From positions 124,001-188,000 of the forward strand of contig JAXDJH010000008.1 of NCBI GenBank assembly GCA_034663635.1: 64,000 nucleotides of DNA, read 5' to 3'. The DNA is from JAXDJH01 sp034663635 (lineage in GTDB: Bacteria; Actinomycetota; CADDZG01; WHSQ01). A program made the position numbers and the translations under genes. The notes beneath the pieces are model-generated. The model saw only the letters and a list, made by a program, of their open reading frames with translations. It ran no database searches and was not told where the DNA came from. Of the stretch, positions 43,814-52,989 are shown piece after piece (the stretch's first letter is position 1; every line of letters starts with the position of its first letter).

Positions 43814-43902
43814 AATTTCCGCACTTTTGCGTACACACCCGCTAAGCGTGGACGCCGAAGTTCTACATACAAGAGAGAGCAAGCTCGTGAGGAGGTCCTG
43901 AG

Positions 43903-44061
43903 ATGTATGCCCGCGAAACCGCTGCCCCCAAAGAAGTCGACAAGGACGCCTACGAATCCGTTGACGAAAAGACCGTCGAGTGGCTCAAAGCCCAGGTAGC
44001 GGAGCGGAGACAAGCCCGCAAGTCCGGTCAGCTGCACCCCGAACTAATCGGCCGTTCGTAA
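43903..44061 (+). CDS. Small hydrophilic hypothetical protein (52 aa)
   Basis: ATG 43903 has AGGAGG at 7-base spacing, a strong ribosome site. The 52-codon product starts MYARETAAPKEVDKDAYESV and ends HPELIGRS. It is charged, with one predicted helix around EKTVEWLKAQVAERRQARK. No membrane segment or cysteine. It is 55 bases ahead of msrB in the same direction and may share its transcript. Function unknown. Confidence 0.7.
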   Translation: MYARETAAPKEVDKDAYESVDEKTVEWLKAQVAERRQARKSGQLHPELIGRS

Positions 44062-44116
44062 CCACCTAAAGCCTCCCTGCTCCTAGACTTCTCCTCCTAC
44101 GGAGAAAGAGGAGCCC

Positions 44117-44518
44117 ATGAGCGATACAACGGCGACGCCAGACCAGGTCTGGAAAGAGAAACTCACACCCGAGCAATACGCGATCCTTCGAGAGAAGGGC
44201 ACCGAGCGTCCCTTCACAGGCAAATATGTCGACACCGAGGACCCCGGCCTCTATCGCTGTGCCGGCTGCGGGGCCGAGTTGTTCCGCTCCAACGACAAGT
44301 TCCACTCGGGTTCCGGATGGCCCAGCTTCACCGATCCAGCCGTCTCCGAGAACGTCGAGCTCCACGACGACACGAGCTATGGGATGCATCGGGTCGAGGT
44401 GACCTGCAAGAACTGCGGAGGGCATCTGGGCCACGTCTTCGACGATGGGCCCGGCGAGAGCGGCAAGCGGTACTGCATCAACTCGTGCGCGCTGGATCTC
44501 GATCCCGAGAGCCCCTGA
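44117..44518 (+). CDS. msrB: Peptide-methionine (R)-S-oxide reductase
   Basis: 133 residues. It repairs methionine-R-sulfoxide. The zinc site is formed by CAGC and CKNC, the conserved substrate region is FHSGSGWPSF, and the catalytic Cys is in KRYCINS. A second Cys (INSCAL) is the usual position for an alternative thiol. No signal peptide, so cytosolic. Complete and typical. Confidence 0.96.
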   Translation: MSDTTATPDQVWKEKLTPEQYAILREKGTERPFTGKYVDTEDPGLYRCAGCGAELFRSNDKFHSGSGWPSFTDPAVSENVELHDDTSYGMHRVEVTCKNCGGHLGHVFDDGPGESGKRYCINSCALDLDPESP

Positions 44519-44527
44519 ACCGAGCCC

Positions 44528-46042
44528 TCAGGGGCGAGATAGCGTGCCCGACTCCCTAGGTCGCACCTCGTCTACGAGATGACCATCGGCCATGTGGAAG
44601 ATCGCATCGAAGTAGGACGCGATCTCTTCGTTGTGGGTTGCGACCAGACAACAGGTCCCCTCTTCGGCAGCTGCGCGTAGAACACGGAACACCCCTCTCG
44701 CCCAAAGAGCGTCCTGGTGACCGCTCGGCTCGTCGGCGAGCAAGAGCCTGGGTCTCAGAAGCAGAGCGCGGGCGAGAGCCGTTCGTTGCTGCTGGCCCAC
44801 CGATGTCTCGAGGGGGACTCGGTCTTGCAACTCCTCGAGCCCCAGCTCGGCGAGAAGCTCGTCGACTCGCTCCCCCATCTCGTCAAGTCTCCCGTCCAGC
44901 CGAGCGGGGTACTCGATGTTCTTTCGAACCGAGAGCTCTTCGATGAGGCCGAGCTTCTGAGGGACCACCGCTACATCGCTCCAGGGCAAGTTATCCGTGT
45001 GCTCCATCTCTTTGCCCGCCCACGAGATCGATCCGCCGTCGGGGCTCTCCCACCCGGCCAGGAGGTTGAGCAGAGTGGTCTTGCCCGACCCCGATCGGCC
45101 CATGAGGCCGAGGAGATGAGCCGAGGGGAGGTCTAGAGAAACGTCCTCGACTGCATGCACGATCTCGGAACCACGCGTGTACGTCTTCGTCACGCCATCC
45201 AGCTGCAAGAGCTGGATGCGTGAACGTTCAGCGAACTGCGTCGGCGAAACCTCTGGGACGGACGAGCGCACTGCGGAGGGGCGCATGTAAAGAGCGCTCC
45301 CCCGCGCGGCAGCGACGACGTCGCGCGTCTGGGAAGCGTGGATCTTCGTGTCGTGCGCGTGAGCTCCCTTGAGAAGCCCGTGATCGATCTCGATGGATGT
45401 ATCGGCCATGCGCGAGACCTTCGGGTCGTGAGTCGCGATGACGAATGCCGTTCCGGCTCGAGTCAGGTCTCGGACGACCTCGAGCAACGCTTCTCCCGAG
45501 GCCGAGTCCAACTCGGCAGTTGGTTCGTCGGCCACGACGACGCGGGGGCCGGTCATCATGACCTGTGCGAAAGCGGCCCGCTGTTGTTCTCCACCCGACA
45601 GCTCGTGGGGAAGATGATCTCTCCTGTGCGCGATCTCCAGCTTCTCGAGGATCTCGTCGGCTTCGGGCGCGTTCGGATGAGGTGAGCGGCCCGATGCAAG
45701 CCTCAGGTGCTCCACCACAGTCAGGTAGCTGACGAAGTTGTCGGAAGGGCGTTGAAAGATGTAGCCCACAACGCCGTCCCTGATTCGGCGAAGTCTTCGG
45801 GACGAAAGCGCCGTCAGGTCCACCCCATCCACGACGACGGTTCCGGTGGTGGGGCGATCCATCCCCGCCAGGAGGCGAAGAAGCGAAGATTTCCCACTTC
45901 CCGATGGGCCCACCAGGGCGCTCACTGCAGCCCAGGGAAGATCGATGTCTATGCCTTCCAGCGCGCGGACCCTGCCCGAGTCGGTCCAGTAGGTCTTCAC
46001 GAGCTGACGGCAAGAAACCGCGAATTGGGACTCATGCTGCAA
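44528..46042 (-). CDS. Tandem ABC ATPase (two MacB/LolD-type domains in one chain)
   Basis: 504 residues, two ATPase domains. Domain 1 (about 1-235): Walker A GPSGSGKSS, signature LSGGEQQRAAFAQ, Walker B VVVADEPTAELDS, switch ATHD. Domain 2 (about 275-500): Walker A GRSGSGKTT, signature ETSVGQQQRTALAR, Walker B LLLADEPSGHQD, switch ATHNEE. The second signature has SVGQQ in place of SGGQQ, so the two composite sites are not equal. It overlaps the upstream permease gene by 11 bases. MacB/LolCDE-type exporters usually use two copies of one ATPase; here they are fused. Confidence 0.88.
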   Translation of the reverse strand: MQHESQFAVSCRQLVKTYWTDSGRVRALEGIDIDLPWAAVSALVGPSGSGKSSLLRLLAGMDRPTTGTVVVDGVDLTALSSRRLRRIRDGVVGYIFQRPSDNFVSYLTVVEHLRLASGRSPHPNAPEADEILEKLEIAHRRDHLPHELSGGEQQRAAFAQVMMTGPRVVVADEPTAELDSASGEALLEVVRDLTRAGTAFVIATHDPKVSRMADTSIEIDHGLLKGAHAHDTKIHASQTRDVVAAARGSALYMRPSAVRSSVPEVSPTQFAERSRIQLLQLDGVTKTYTRGSEIVHAVEDVSLDLPSAHLLGLMGRSGSGKTTLLNLLAGWESPDGGSISWAGKEMEHTDNLPWSDVAVVPQKLGLIEELSVRKNIEYPARLDGRLDEMGERVDELLAELGLEELQDRVPLETSVGQQQRTALARALLLRPRLLLADEPSGHQDALWARGVFRVLRAAAEEGTCCLVATHNEEIASYFDAIFHMADGHLVDEVRPRESGTLSRP

Positions 46043-48794
46043 GGCGCATCACCTCTGCGAAATTCGCACGCTCCGCGGTTCGGTTCGTCACGATCCCGCC
46101 CGCGATAGCAACGATCGCCAGCAGCGCTCCACATCCGATCAAGAGTTCGACGGGAATCTCGAACAACGAGTTCGGAGGGATCCTTTTCAAAGGTTCGATC
46201 TCCTCCAGGATCAATCGCGCCGCCAGCAGCGCGAGAGCGGTTGCCACCGCGAACGCCGCAAGCAGCATGCCGCCGAGTTCGAATACCAAAGAGAACCGGT
46301 GTTTGGAGTTACTTAAGCCCATACGGCGAGACAACGCGAAGGAGACGATGCGGTTGCGCTGCCGCGCTTGCAGGTACATGACGAGAGCGACGATGGCGAG
46401 CAGCCCGGCACCGAATCCGAGAGACTTGAGATATCCGAAAGTGCGGGTGACCGTGACGATGGAGGGGATCGTCCGCACCTCCAGGGCGGTAAGCGTCTGG
46501 AAGATCGTCGTTTCGGAGGCCGCGAGCGAATCCAAGATGGGTCTAGTGGGCCCCTTGATCCAAAGCTCCGTTCCGTTCGACGTGTCTTTCAACACATCGG
46601 GGAAGCCGGCCTCTTCATTGAATCGTTCGATCGCCGTTACGTCGATCGCTACCAGCGGATCCTCGAGGGTTGCACCAGGGAACTCGCGGGCGAGGTCCAC
46701 TACCTCAACCGGGATCGTCACGTGACCTATCTGCAAGGAGTCGACCGCGTCGTCTGGCCATCCGGCGATGACCACAGGGACGCGATCCCCACCGCTGTCT
46801 CCGAGGCGTTCGGCTAGATCGTCCAGGGACTTGGACGCGAACGAATCGCTCCAGTACGCAGCGCCGGCGAAGCTACTGGGATCGATGGCCAGGACGTCTA
46901 CGGGTGAATCGCGGCCCGGCAGGAGCCCGGCCGATGGAAGCTTCGTCACCTTCGTGAGGGGGAAATCGACGTCGGCGGGAGCTGGTTGGTCGTAGCGGAT
47001 CTGTGCCTGGACGTCACTCCCAACGAACAAGAGTGATTTCGCATTCACGGTTGTCTCCAGCGAACTCACAACCGTTTGTGCGTAGACCAGGATGCCGAGG
47101 GCGAGAGCGCAGGCTGTCACCAGGACGACCGCCAACCTTCTCGCTCCGGCCAATCGGTGCAGGGTGAGATAGGCAGAGTCGCCGAAACCTCTGCTCCCCT
47201 TCACAAGGCGTTTGAGTGGCGGTTGCATCGCGCGGGCCGCGAGGCCGGCGAAACCACCAATGAAGAAGATCGGAAAAAGCAGCAGATACGCGCTGGGTCG
47301 GGACACGCTGCCCGCTTCCTGGACGATAGCCCGTCCGTTCAGCAGGCTACGGAGACAGAAACCGGCTATGGCGAGCACCCCTATCTCCCATGGAAGGGAC
47401 ACGAGGCCACGCAACCTCGACGAAGCGGTCTCGGACTGTCGAAGGAAGGAGATGGTCGCAACGATGCTGATCAGAGCCACAGCCACCGGGATTCCGAAGC
47501 CTGCAGATCTGAGCCCGGCATCTCGCGCTTCGACATCTATCGCGCCGTCGGGTCCCAAAGTCGCCACGATCAGATAAGCGAGCCCGAAACCGGCCGCCGT
47601 CCCGAGGGCCACGGGAAGCAGCGACTCGATCGCCGTCTTGAAGCCGACTGCGGCCGCGCTGGTGCCGCGAGCGAATAGCAGCGCCGCCTCCGTCCGCCGG
47701 CGGGCGATCACGAACACTCCGGCCGACGCGATCACCGTGAGGGCGACGATCGTCCCAGCGGTCGAAAGGAGATCGACCGGAGCCTTGATCGCGGAGATCT
47801 GCTCGTCGACGTGCGGAACGATGCTCGAAAGGAGAGAGTTGAATTGCCCCACCCCTGCGGAGTTCACGCAGAAAGACGTGCAGAAGAAGGCCCGGCCCAG
47901 CCGCGAGTCTGCATCCCCGAAGTCGGACTGGAAAACCGCGAAGCGCTTCTCCAGCTCTCGCGCAACCGGGAGGGTCAACGGCTCGCGCGTTCTGATCGGA
48001 TACTCCCAACTGAAGCGCGCATCCCCGTACCCGAGCGCAGGAGCTACGTCTGCAAGAGTTTCCGGAGACGCCAGCGCGAACGGAGGAGGTTCCGGATCGC
48101 CCAGAAGCTGTGGGTAGATCTGTTGAATCAACGATCCCCAGTAAGGCGTTGCGTACGCGGATTTGACCAGTGCCCGGTAGATGCCGGCGACCTTCACGGA
48201 TCGCTCGACTCCCTGAGAGCTGAAGACGACGTCGTCGCCTACGCGCGCGCCTAAAGTGTCCGCGATGGTGTCGGCCATCCAGATGCCCTCGCCTTCGGGG
48301 TCGCCTTCGATCTGAACGACGTGTTCGGGCCAACCTGTCTTCGACAACAACCGAACTTGAAGTGGCGCGGCATGGCCCGTCTTCGTGACCGTGACGGTCG
48401 GACCCAGGATCGTCATCACCGGGTCTCCCAGATTCTCGATGTCATCGAGGTGACGCTCGAGGATCTCACTGCGCGCGACCCAGGTGGGATCTCCCACTTC
48501 ACCGACTCTCGGTCCCCTGTCAAAAAAGACCCTGGGGTCGTGCTTGTCGAGGATGTAACTGTCGCCCTGCGTAACGGTGATGCCGACGCCGAAACGCGAC
48601 GCGCCTCTAACGGAGTCGGCCAGAGCATCGCTCTCGGCTGCAGAGATGAACAGCGGATAGGAGGCGGTCGCGAGGGCGAGCAAGAGAGCACCCGTCGCCA
48701 CCGACACGAACAAACCCGGGAAGCGAAGAAGCAGGAGTGGCGCCTTCATCCAAAGCGGGTTGGACCTGCTGTGCGTGTCGCTTCCTTTAGACAC
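46032..48794 (-). CDS. FtsX/MacB-type ABC permease, large extracellular domain
   Basis: 920 residues. One membrane segment near residues 20-45 (LFVSVATGALLLALATASY), an extracellular domain of about 300 residues, a membrane bundle at about 340-560, a second extracellular domain at about 580-780, and a final FtsX-like bundle (LGFGAGLLAIVALVMYLQARQ onward). This 10-TM duplicated layout is typical of actinobacterial ABC exporters for lipids, peptides or cell-wall signals; substrate unknown. GTG 48794. Functions with the tandem ATPase downstream. Confidence 0.85.
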   Translation of the reverse strand: MSKGSDTHSRSNPLWMKAPLLLLRFPGLFVSVATGALLLALATASYPLFISAAESDALADSVRGASRFGVGITVTQGDSYILDKHDPRVFFDRGPRVGEVGDPTWVARSEILERHLDDIENLGDPVMTILGPTVTVTKTGHAAPLQVRLLSKTGWPEHVVQIEGDPEGEGIWMADTIADTLGARVGDDVVFSSQGVERSVKVAGIYRALVKSAYATPYWGSLIQQIYPQLLGDPEPPPFALASPETLADVAPALGYGDARFSWEYPIRTREPLTLPVARELEKRFAVFQSDFGDADSRLGRAFFCTSFCVNSAGVGQFNSLLSSIVPHVDEQISAIKAPVDLLSTAGTIVALTVIASAGVFVIARRRTEAALLFARGTSAAAVGFKTAIESLLPVALGTAAGFGLAYLIVATLGPDGAIDVEARDAGLRSAGFGIPVAVALISIVATISFLRQSETASSRLRGLVSLPWEIGVLAIAGFCLRSLLNGRAIVQEAGSVSRPSAYLLLFPIFFIGGFAGLAARAMQPPLKRLVKGSRGFGDSAYLTLHRLAGARRLAVVLVTACALALGILVYAQTVVSSLETTVNAKSLLFVGSDVQAQIRYDQPAPADVDFPLTKVTKLPSAGLLPGRDSPVDVLAIDPSSFAGAAYWSDSFASKSLDDLAERLGDSGGDRVPVVIAGWPDDAVDSLQIGHVTIPVEVVDLAREFPGATLEDPLVAIDVTAIERFNEEAGFPDVLKDTSNGTELWIKGPTRPILDSLAASETTIFQTLTALEVRTIPSIVTVTRTFGYLKSLGFGAGLLAIVALVMYLQARQRNRIVSFALSRRMGLSNSKHRFSLVFELGGMLLAAFAVATALALLAARLILEEIEPLKRIPPNSLFEIPVELLIGCGALLAIVAIAGGIVTNRTAERANFAEVMRLAA

Positions 48795-48857
48795 CTATCC
48801 CCTCTCACAACGGTTGCTTCAGCTACTACGACACTAGTGGCGCGCAGGTTCCCCTGT

Positions 48858-48890
48858 CTACTATGCGAGTAGTAGCGATGCGGCTATAAA
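48858..48890. promoter_or_regulatory. Inverted repeat and -10 box before corA
   Basis: CTACTA (48858-48863) and TAGTAG (48870-48875) form an inverted repeat with 6-base spacing, then TATAAA (48885-48890) lies 6 bases before GTG 48897. The repeat sits between the divergent ABC and CorA genes and could be an operator for either. The corA mRNA looks leaderless. Confidence 0.5.
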
Positions 48891-48896
48891 TGCACC

Positions 48897-49853
48897 GTGG
48901 AGGAATGGTTGGTTTCGCAGGCGGGGCTCGTCAAGGCCACGGGGTCCGAGGCGCCCTTGGACGGCTTCACGTGGGTGGATGTGGACGCCCCGGACGAGGC
49001 GGAGATCGCAGGATTGAAGGAACGATTCCCGCTGACCGACGACGTGGCCGCGGACCTGGTGGGCCGGACGATGGTGCCCAAGGTCGACCACTATCCGGGC
49101 GGGGTCGAGATCGTGATCCACGACCTCGATGAGGAGGGTCACCTCCTTGAACTCGACATGTGCATCGGCGCCGACCACCTGATCACGGTGCATGGCCCCC
49201 TCACAGAGGGGGTGGATCTCGCCAAAGCTCTCGCAACAGCTCAGGCTGAGATCGGCGCGATCAGAGACGGAAAGGCGCGACCGGCATCGCCCTCCGAGCT
49301 CGCGGGCGGCATCATCGGGCGGATCTGCGAATCCCTCGAACACCTCATCCGGGTATCAGCGGGAAAAGCCGGGGTGCTCGATCGACGACTTCGCGCCGGC
49401 CAGACGGGAAACCCAGAGGCTTTCCTCGACGAGCTATTCAGCGTCCGCCATGACCTGGTAACGATCGGCAATCGGGCGGCCCAGAACCGGGAAGCGTGCG
49501 TCTCCGCTGCCGAGTTCCTGCGAACGCGCGCGGGACAAGACGGAACGGTTTTCGACGCACTTGCCGCCCGATTCGCTCACGTACGCACCTTGTGCGACGG
49601 GGAGAAGGAGTTCCAGCAAGGATTGGTCGACTATTACGAGCACCTGACCGCCACGAGGATGAACATCGCGATGGAGAGGCTCGCGTTGATCACTGCGCTG
49701 GCTCTCCCGGTCACTGCGGTGGCATCCCTCTACGGAATGAACATCATCGTGAACTACCAGACCGACGTGCCGCACCTGATCGTGCTCCTAGGGATCTTGT
49801 TTGGGGTGATGGCCGCGATGTTCGTCTGGGCCCGGAAGCACGGCTGGTGGTGA
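48897..49853 (+). CDS. corA: CorA-family Mg2+/Co2+ transporter
   Basis: 318 residues from GTG 48897. The N-terminal cytosolic alpha/beta domain begins GFTWVDVDAPDE. A long helix runs through VRHDLVTIGNRAAQ to TRMNIAMERLALITALALPV, and two membrane helices end the chain. The pore signature YGMN is present (ASLYGMNI) and the extracellular loop is NYQTDVPH. A pentameric cation channel at the inner membrane. C-terminus WARKHGWW, somewhat basic as expected. Confidence 0.95.
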   Translation: MEEWLVSQAGLVKATGSEAPLDGFTWVDVDAPDEAEIAGLKERFPLTDDVAADLVGRTMVPKVDHYPGGVEIVIHDLDEEGHLLELDMCIGADHLITVHGPLTEGVDLAKALATAQAEIGAIRDGKARPASPSELAGGIIGRICESLEHLIRVSAGKAGVLDRRLRAGQTGNPEAFLDELFSVRHDLVTIGNRAAQNREACVSAAEFLRTRAGQDGTVFDALAARFAHVRTLCDGEKEFQQGLVDYYEHLTATRMNIAMERLALITALALPVTAVASLYGMNIIVNYQTDVPHLIVLLGILFGVMAAMFVWARKHGWW

Positions 49854-49862
49854 TGGTTCCCG

Positions 49863-50405
49863 CTACTCGACGGTGACGGTGACTGTGTCGCGAACGGGTG
49901 GCGAGTAAGCCGCATGGTTAGGGTCTACAAGCTCCGCCGTTATCTCGTGCTCTCCCGGCTTCAGCGTGACTTCGGTCGATGTTTTGTAAGGCATCTGATC
50001 CAGCTTGCCGTCGATGTAGATGTGGATGTGCGATCCGGCTTCGTTCGCGGACCCCGCCACATCCTGTCCCTTAACGGTCACCGAGACCTGGATCGGACCC
50101 GCAGGGAGGCTGGCGCCCTCACCGGGGGAAGCTATCTGGATCGTCGCGTTGGTAGAGCTCGAGCCTCCCGTTAGCTGCGGCAGAGCGAACGACGCAACGC
50201 CGAGCACTAGGCCGGCGACGATGGGAACGATCCAGCCCGCACGCGTCACCTCGCCGCGCGATCTAACTAAGAGCCCATAGACGAGGACGACCCCCGCCAC
50301 CAGCAACAGCTCCAGCTCCACTCCGCTACCCGGCCCCACCGCATGGGCGAAAACGGGCGTGAATGAAGCCGGCATGCCGGCGGCGAGGGCCGCTCCTCCA
50401 AGCAT
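49863..50405 (-). CDS. Membrane protein with extracellular Ig-like (DUF4399-like) domain
   Basis: 180 residues. Three hydrophobic segments (signal-like N-terminus, ELELLLVAGVVLVYGLLV, WIVPIVAGLVLGVASFAL), then an exposed beta-domain TIQIASPGEGASLPAGPIQV ... GSHIHIYIDGKLDQMPYK ... LKPGEHEITAELVDPNHAAY. The HIHIYID strand and terminal beta pattern are like DUF4399 and copper-cluster Ig modules. Its ATG overlaps the ycnI stop (TGATG), so it is coupled to the copper genes. His residues could bind metal (inference). Confidence 0.7.
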   Translation of the reverse strand: MLGGAALAAGMPASFTPVFAHAVGPGSGVELELLLVAGVVLVYGLLVRSRGEVTRAGWIVPIVAGLVLGVASFALPQLTGGSSSTNATIQIASPGEGASLPAGPIQVSVTVKGQDVAGSANEAGSHIHIYIDGKLDQMPYKTSTEVTLKPGEHEITAELVDPNHAAYSPPVRDTVTVTVE

Positions 50406-51160
50406 CAGGCGCTGCGCTTACTCAGTGAAACGCCGAGTGCTATCAAGCCGAGCAGAGCTCCAGCTCCCCCGAGGATCAGAGGAAGCGAATCGGAGTCGCC
50501 ATCATCCTCAGGAACGGTGGTCGCGGTATTCGATCCCGTATCGGTTTGGTCGGGCTGAGCCGCGAGCTGATCCTGGAGATCATCGACGCGACCGATCGTC
50601 TCTTCGAGCTCGTGAGTGATCTCGTGAACCGTGCCGAGTTCGCCATGGCCCTTGCCCAGCTCGCCGAGCTCGACGAGGGATAGAAGCGGCGCCGGAGTGT
50701 CGGCGTCCTCGGGTCCCGTCCAGCGAACGACTTCGCCACTGGAATAAGTCTGGATCGCCTTGAATTCAAGAGGCTCCTCTCCCGCCGGCATGGCCGCCGA
50801 GAAGGGGAACTCGATGAACTCACCAGGCTGGGCTTCGCCGCCCGTCCACGTCACTGTGCCTACCGCCTCCTTCAACGATTCTCCGAAAGCCTCGAGAGGC
50901 TCGTCGAGCTTCTGCATCTTCACGTCTCTAGTCCAGCCTTCAACGTCCATGAAGCTGACGAACGCCATCGGCGGGAACTGAACCTCGACCTTAACCGTGC
51001 TTGCGTCATCTCTTTCATTTGGAACCCTGACAACGAACCGTGAGAACGATTCCGCGACGGCTTCGTTCGGCTGGATCGTCACGTGCGCGAACGCCGGCGC
51101 GGCCACCGCGAGGCTGATCACCGCGGCCGCCCCTGCTGCAAACAATCTCTTTTTCAACAC
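50405..51160 (-). CDS. ycnI: YcnI-family copper-binding protein
   Basis: 251 residues. The signal peptide ends AAPAFA, giving a mature N-terminus HVTIQP; the N-terminal His is the Cu(II) ligand in YcnI, with a further contact from the conserved Trp in VEGWTRDVKMQKLDEP. DUF1775 domain to about residue 155, then a helical spacer and a C-terminal membrane helix (LPLILGGAGALLGLIALGVS). Extracellular, anchored copper chaperone. It is 8 bases downstream of the CopC-CopD gene, the usual pairing. Confidence 0.9.
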   Translation of the reverse strand: MLKKRLFAAGAAAVISLAVAAPAFAHVTIQPNEAVAESFSRFVVRVPNERDDASTVKVEVQFPPMAFVSFMDVEGWTRDVKMQKLDEPLEAFGESLKEAVGTVTWTGGEAQPGEFIEFPFSAAMPAGEEPLEFKAIQTYSSGEVVRWTGPEDADTPAPLLSLVELGELGKGHGELGTVHEITHELEETIGRVDDLQDQLAAQPDQTDTGSNTATTVPEDDGDSDSLPLILGGAGALLGLIALGVSLSKRSA

Positions 51161-51168
51161 AATCTCCT

Positions 51169-52929
51169 TTATCCGTTCACTTCGACTACGAAAGTTGCCC
51201 GCTCCTCATCGAAGCGGTTGATCCGAGCTACTACTTCGATCTCCCATCGCCCAGGCACGGAAAGTTGGTTCCCCTGAACCACGTAGTGGCCGGCTGCCAG
51301 CTTCTTGCCGTCGGCGACGATCGGACCGATCCCTTGGTCCGGCTTCCTGAAAAGGACGGTCATCTGCTTGATGACGGTTGGAGATCCCGTTGCGGTGGTC
51401 GCCGTCAGATGGACCTCGTTCTCGCCAACCTTGTTCGGCGTGACGATGATGTCGAGCTTGTCCTCGTTGAGTGCGACCTGAGTCGTGAAGGGACCTGAAA
51501 CGCCCGCTTCCGTGCGAGCCGGCGCAAGACTTACAAGTACTGCCGTTAATACGAGCACGACTGCGCCCAGCGCGACCTCAGCGCCGACGAGACGTCGAAG
51601 CTTCTCCAGCGCACCTGTTGCTCCTGGAGCGACGGCCGCCTCGATCCTCGGCTTCAACGTGCGGTTGTTGATCACGCCAAGCACGAGGGCCGGGATGAAC
51701 ACGGCGACCTTTGCGAGAAGTACCCACCCATAGGTGGCTGCCGTTAAGGCTCTTAGTGCGCCTACCTCGACCCAACCGCGGTAGACCCCACTAACCACCA
51801 ACACGACGATCGAGATCACCGCGAGGTCTGAGAACCTCGTTACAACAGAGCCCAGCCTTGCGGCTGGCTCCTCGTCACCGACCGTCCTCACCGCCGGAAA
51901 TGCCGCAAACACGAGCAGCACCAAACCGCCGATCCAGGCCGCTGCCGCGCCGACATGTGCCGTATCCGTTGCGATGTTGACGGCGATCGGCGAGGTGGTC
52001 CCTGCGTGGCCGGCCAATCCGGGCGTCGAGATAAGCGCGATCAAGATCGCACCTCCCGACACTGCCGCCCACAGCGGAAGTCGTCGCCGTGTGCCGGCCG
52101 CACCAACGCTCGCAGTGTCCGAGCGCATTGTGCGATCCCCGATCAGGAACCACCACAGCGCGAGAAGTCCCAGAAGCACGATCTTGGCGATCGCGACCTT
52201 GCCGTAGCGCGTTGACGCGACCTCTCCGAGAACTGTCGGAGATAGGGCTCCCCCGAGCGAGTAGCCGCCCGCGACAGAGCCCTGGAGCACGAAGCCCGCG
52301 ACAGTGGCTATCGCTGCGGCGATCCAGGCTCCTCTTGCGATCGTCGTCCATCGCGCGGCGAAGCGCTGCTCGGCTTCGTCCGACCCGATCGGGCTCTTCC
52401 GCCACACGTTGAAGGCGAAGATCCCTCCACCCGCCAGAACGATCAGCGCGCTGAAGTTCAGCCATCGGGCCAGCCCGAATAGAGCTGATTCAAAGGGTCT
52501 TCCGCTGTCGAAGAACGGCGGGAGCTGAGGTGCGCGTGCTCCTCGCTCTTTGACGTGGAACACGAACGCCTCGGTGATCGCGTGACCGTCCGCCGAAACT
52601 ACGCGCCAGGCGACCGTGTATGTCCCCTTCGGAAGGTTGGGCTTAAGCGCTACTTGGACCTCGTCGGCGCGACCTTCGACGTGGTCGGCGGACCCCACAT
52701 CGACGCGATCGCCATTCGTGTCGAAGACGCGGATAGCGCCAAACGCAACCTCAACCGGCTCGTTGAAGCGGATCAGAACGCGTTCGGGTGACTCGGGAAC
52801 GATCTCGTCGATCCCGGGTTGGGTCTCTTCAACTATCGCGTGTGCCGACGCTGCCTGTGGGAACGCGAGGATCCCGAAACATGCAATCGCCAGCGCCGCG
52901 TGTAAGGCGCTTTTGAATGTTTTCGACAT
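51169..52929 (-). CDS. ycnJ: CopC-CopD fusion copper transport protein (YcnJ-like)
   Basis: 586 residues. The signal peptide is followed by a CopC domain starting at His (HAIVEETQPG) and ending near VVSADGHAITEAFVFHV; His1, Asp and His of SADGH are the Cu(II) ligands. Then about eight membrane segments of the CopD type (residues 145-465), and an extracellular C-terminal domain ending RFDEERATFVVEVNG. Imports or handles copper at the membrane. First gene of the copper operon, ahead of ycnI. Confidence 0.92.
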   Translation of the reverse strand: MSKTFKSALHAALAIACFGILAFPQAASAHAIVEETQPGIDEIVPESPERVLIRFNEPVEVAFGAIRVFDTNGDRVDVGSADHVEGRADEVQVALKPNLPKGTYTVAWRVVSADGHAITEAFVFHVKERGARAPQLPPFFDSGRPFESALFGLARWLNFSALIVLAGGGIFAFNVWRKSPIGSDEAEQRFAARWTTIARGAWIAAAIATVAGFVLQGSVAGGYSLGGALSPTVLGEVASTRYGKVAIAKIVLLGLLALWWFLIGDRTMRSDTASVGAAGTRRRLPLWAAVSGGAILIALISTPGLAGHAGTTSPIAVNIATDTAHVGAAAAWIGGLVLLVFAAFPAVRTVGDEEPAARLGSVVTRFSDLAVISIVVLVVSGVYRGWVEVGALRALTAATYGWVLLAKVAVFIPALVLGVINNRTLKPRIEAAVAPGATGALEKLRRLVGAEVALGAVVLVLTAVLVSLAPARTEAGVSGPFTTQVALNEDKLDIIVTPNKVGENEVHLTATTATGSPTVIKQMTVLFRKPDQGIGPIVADGKKLAAGHYVVQGNQLSVPGRWEIEVVARINRFDEERATFVVEVNG

Positions 52930-52989
52930 ATAGGTCCATCCGCGGTGCCGGCAAGCGAACGCTTGCCGGTGGTGCCCGTTTTGAAGTTC

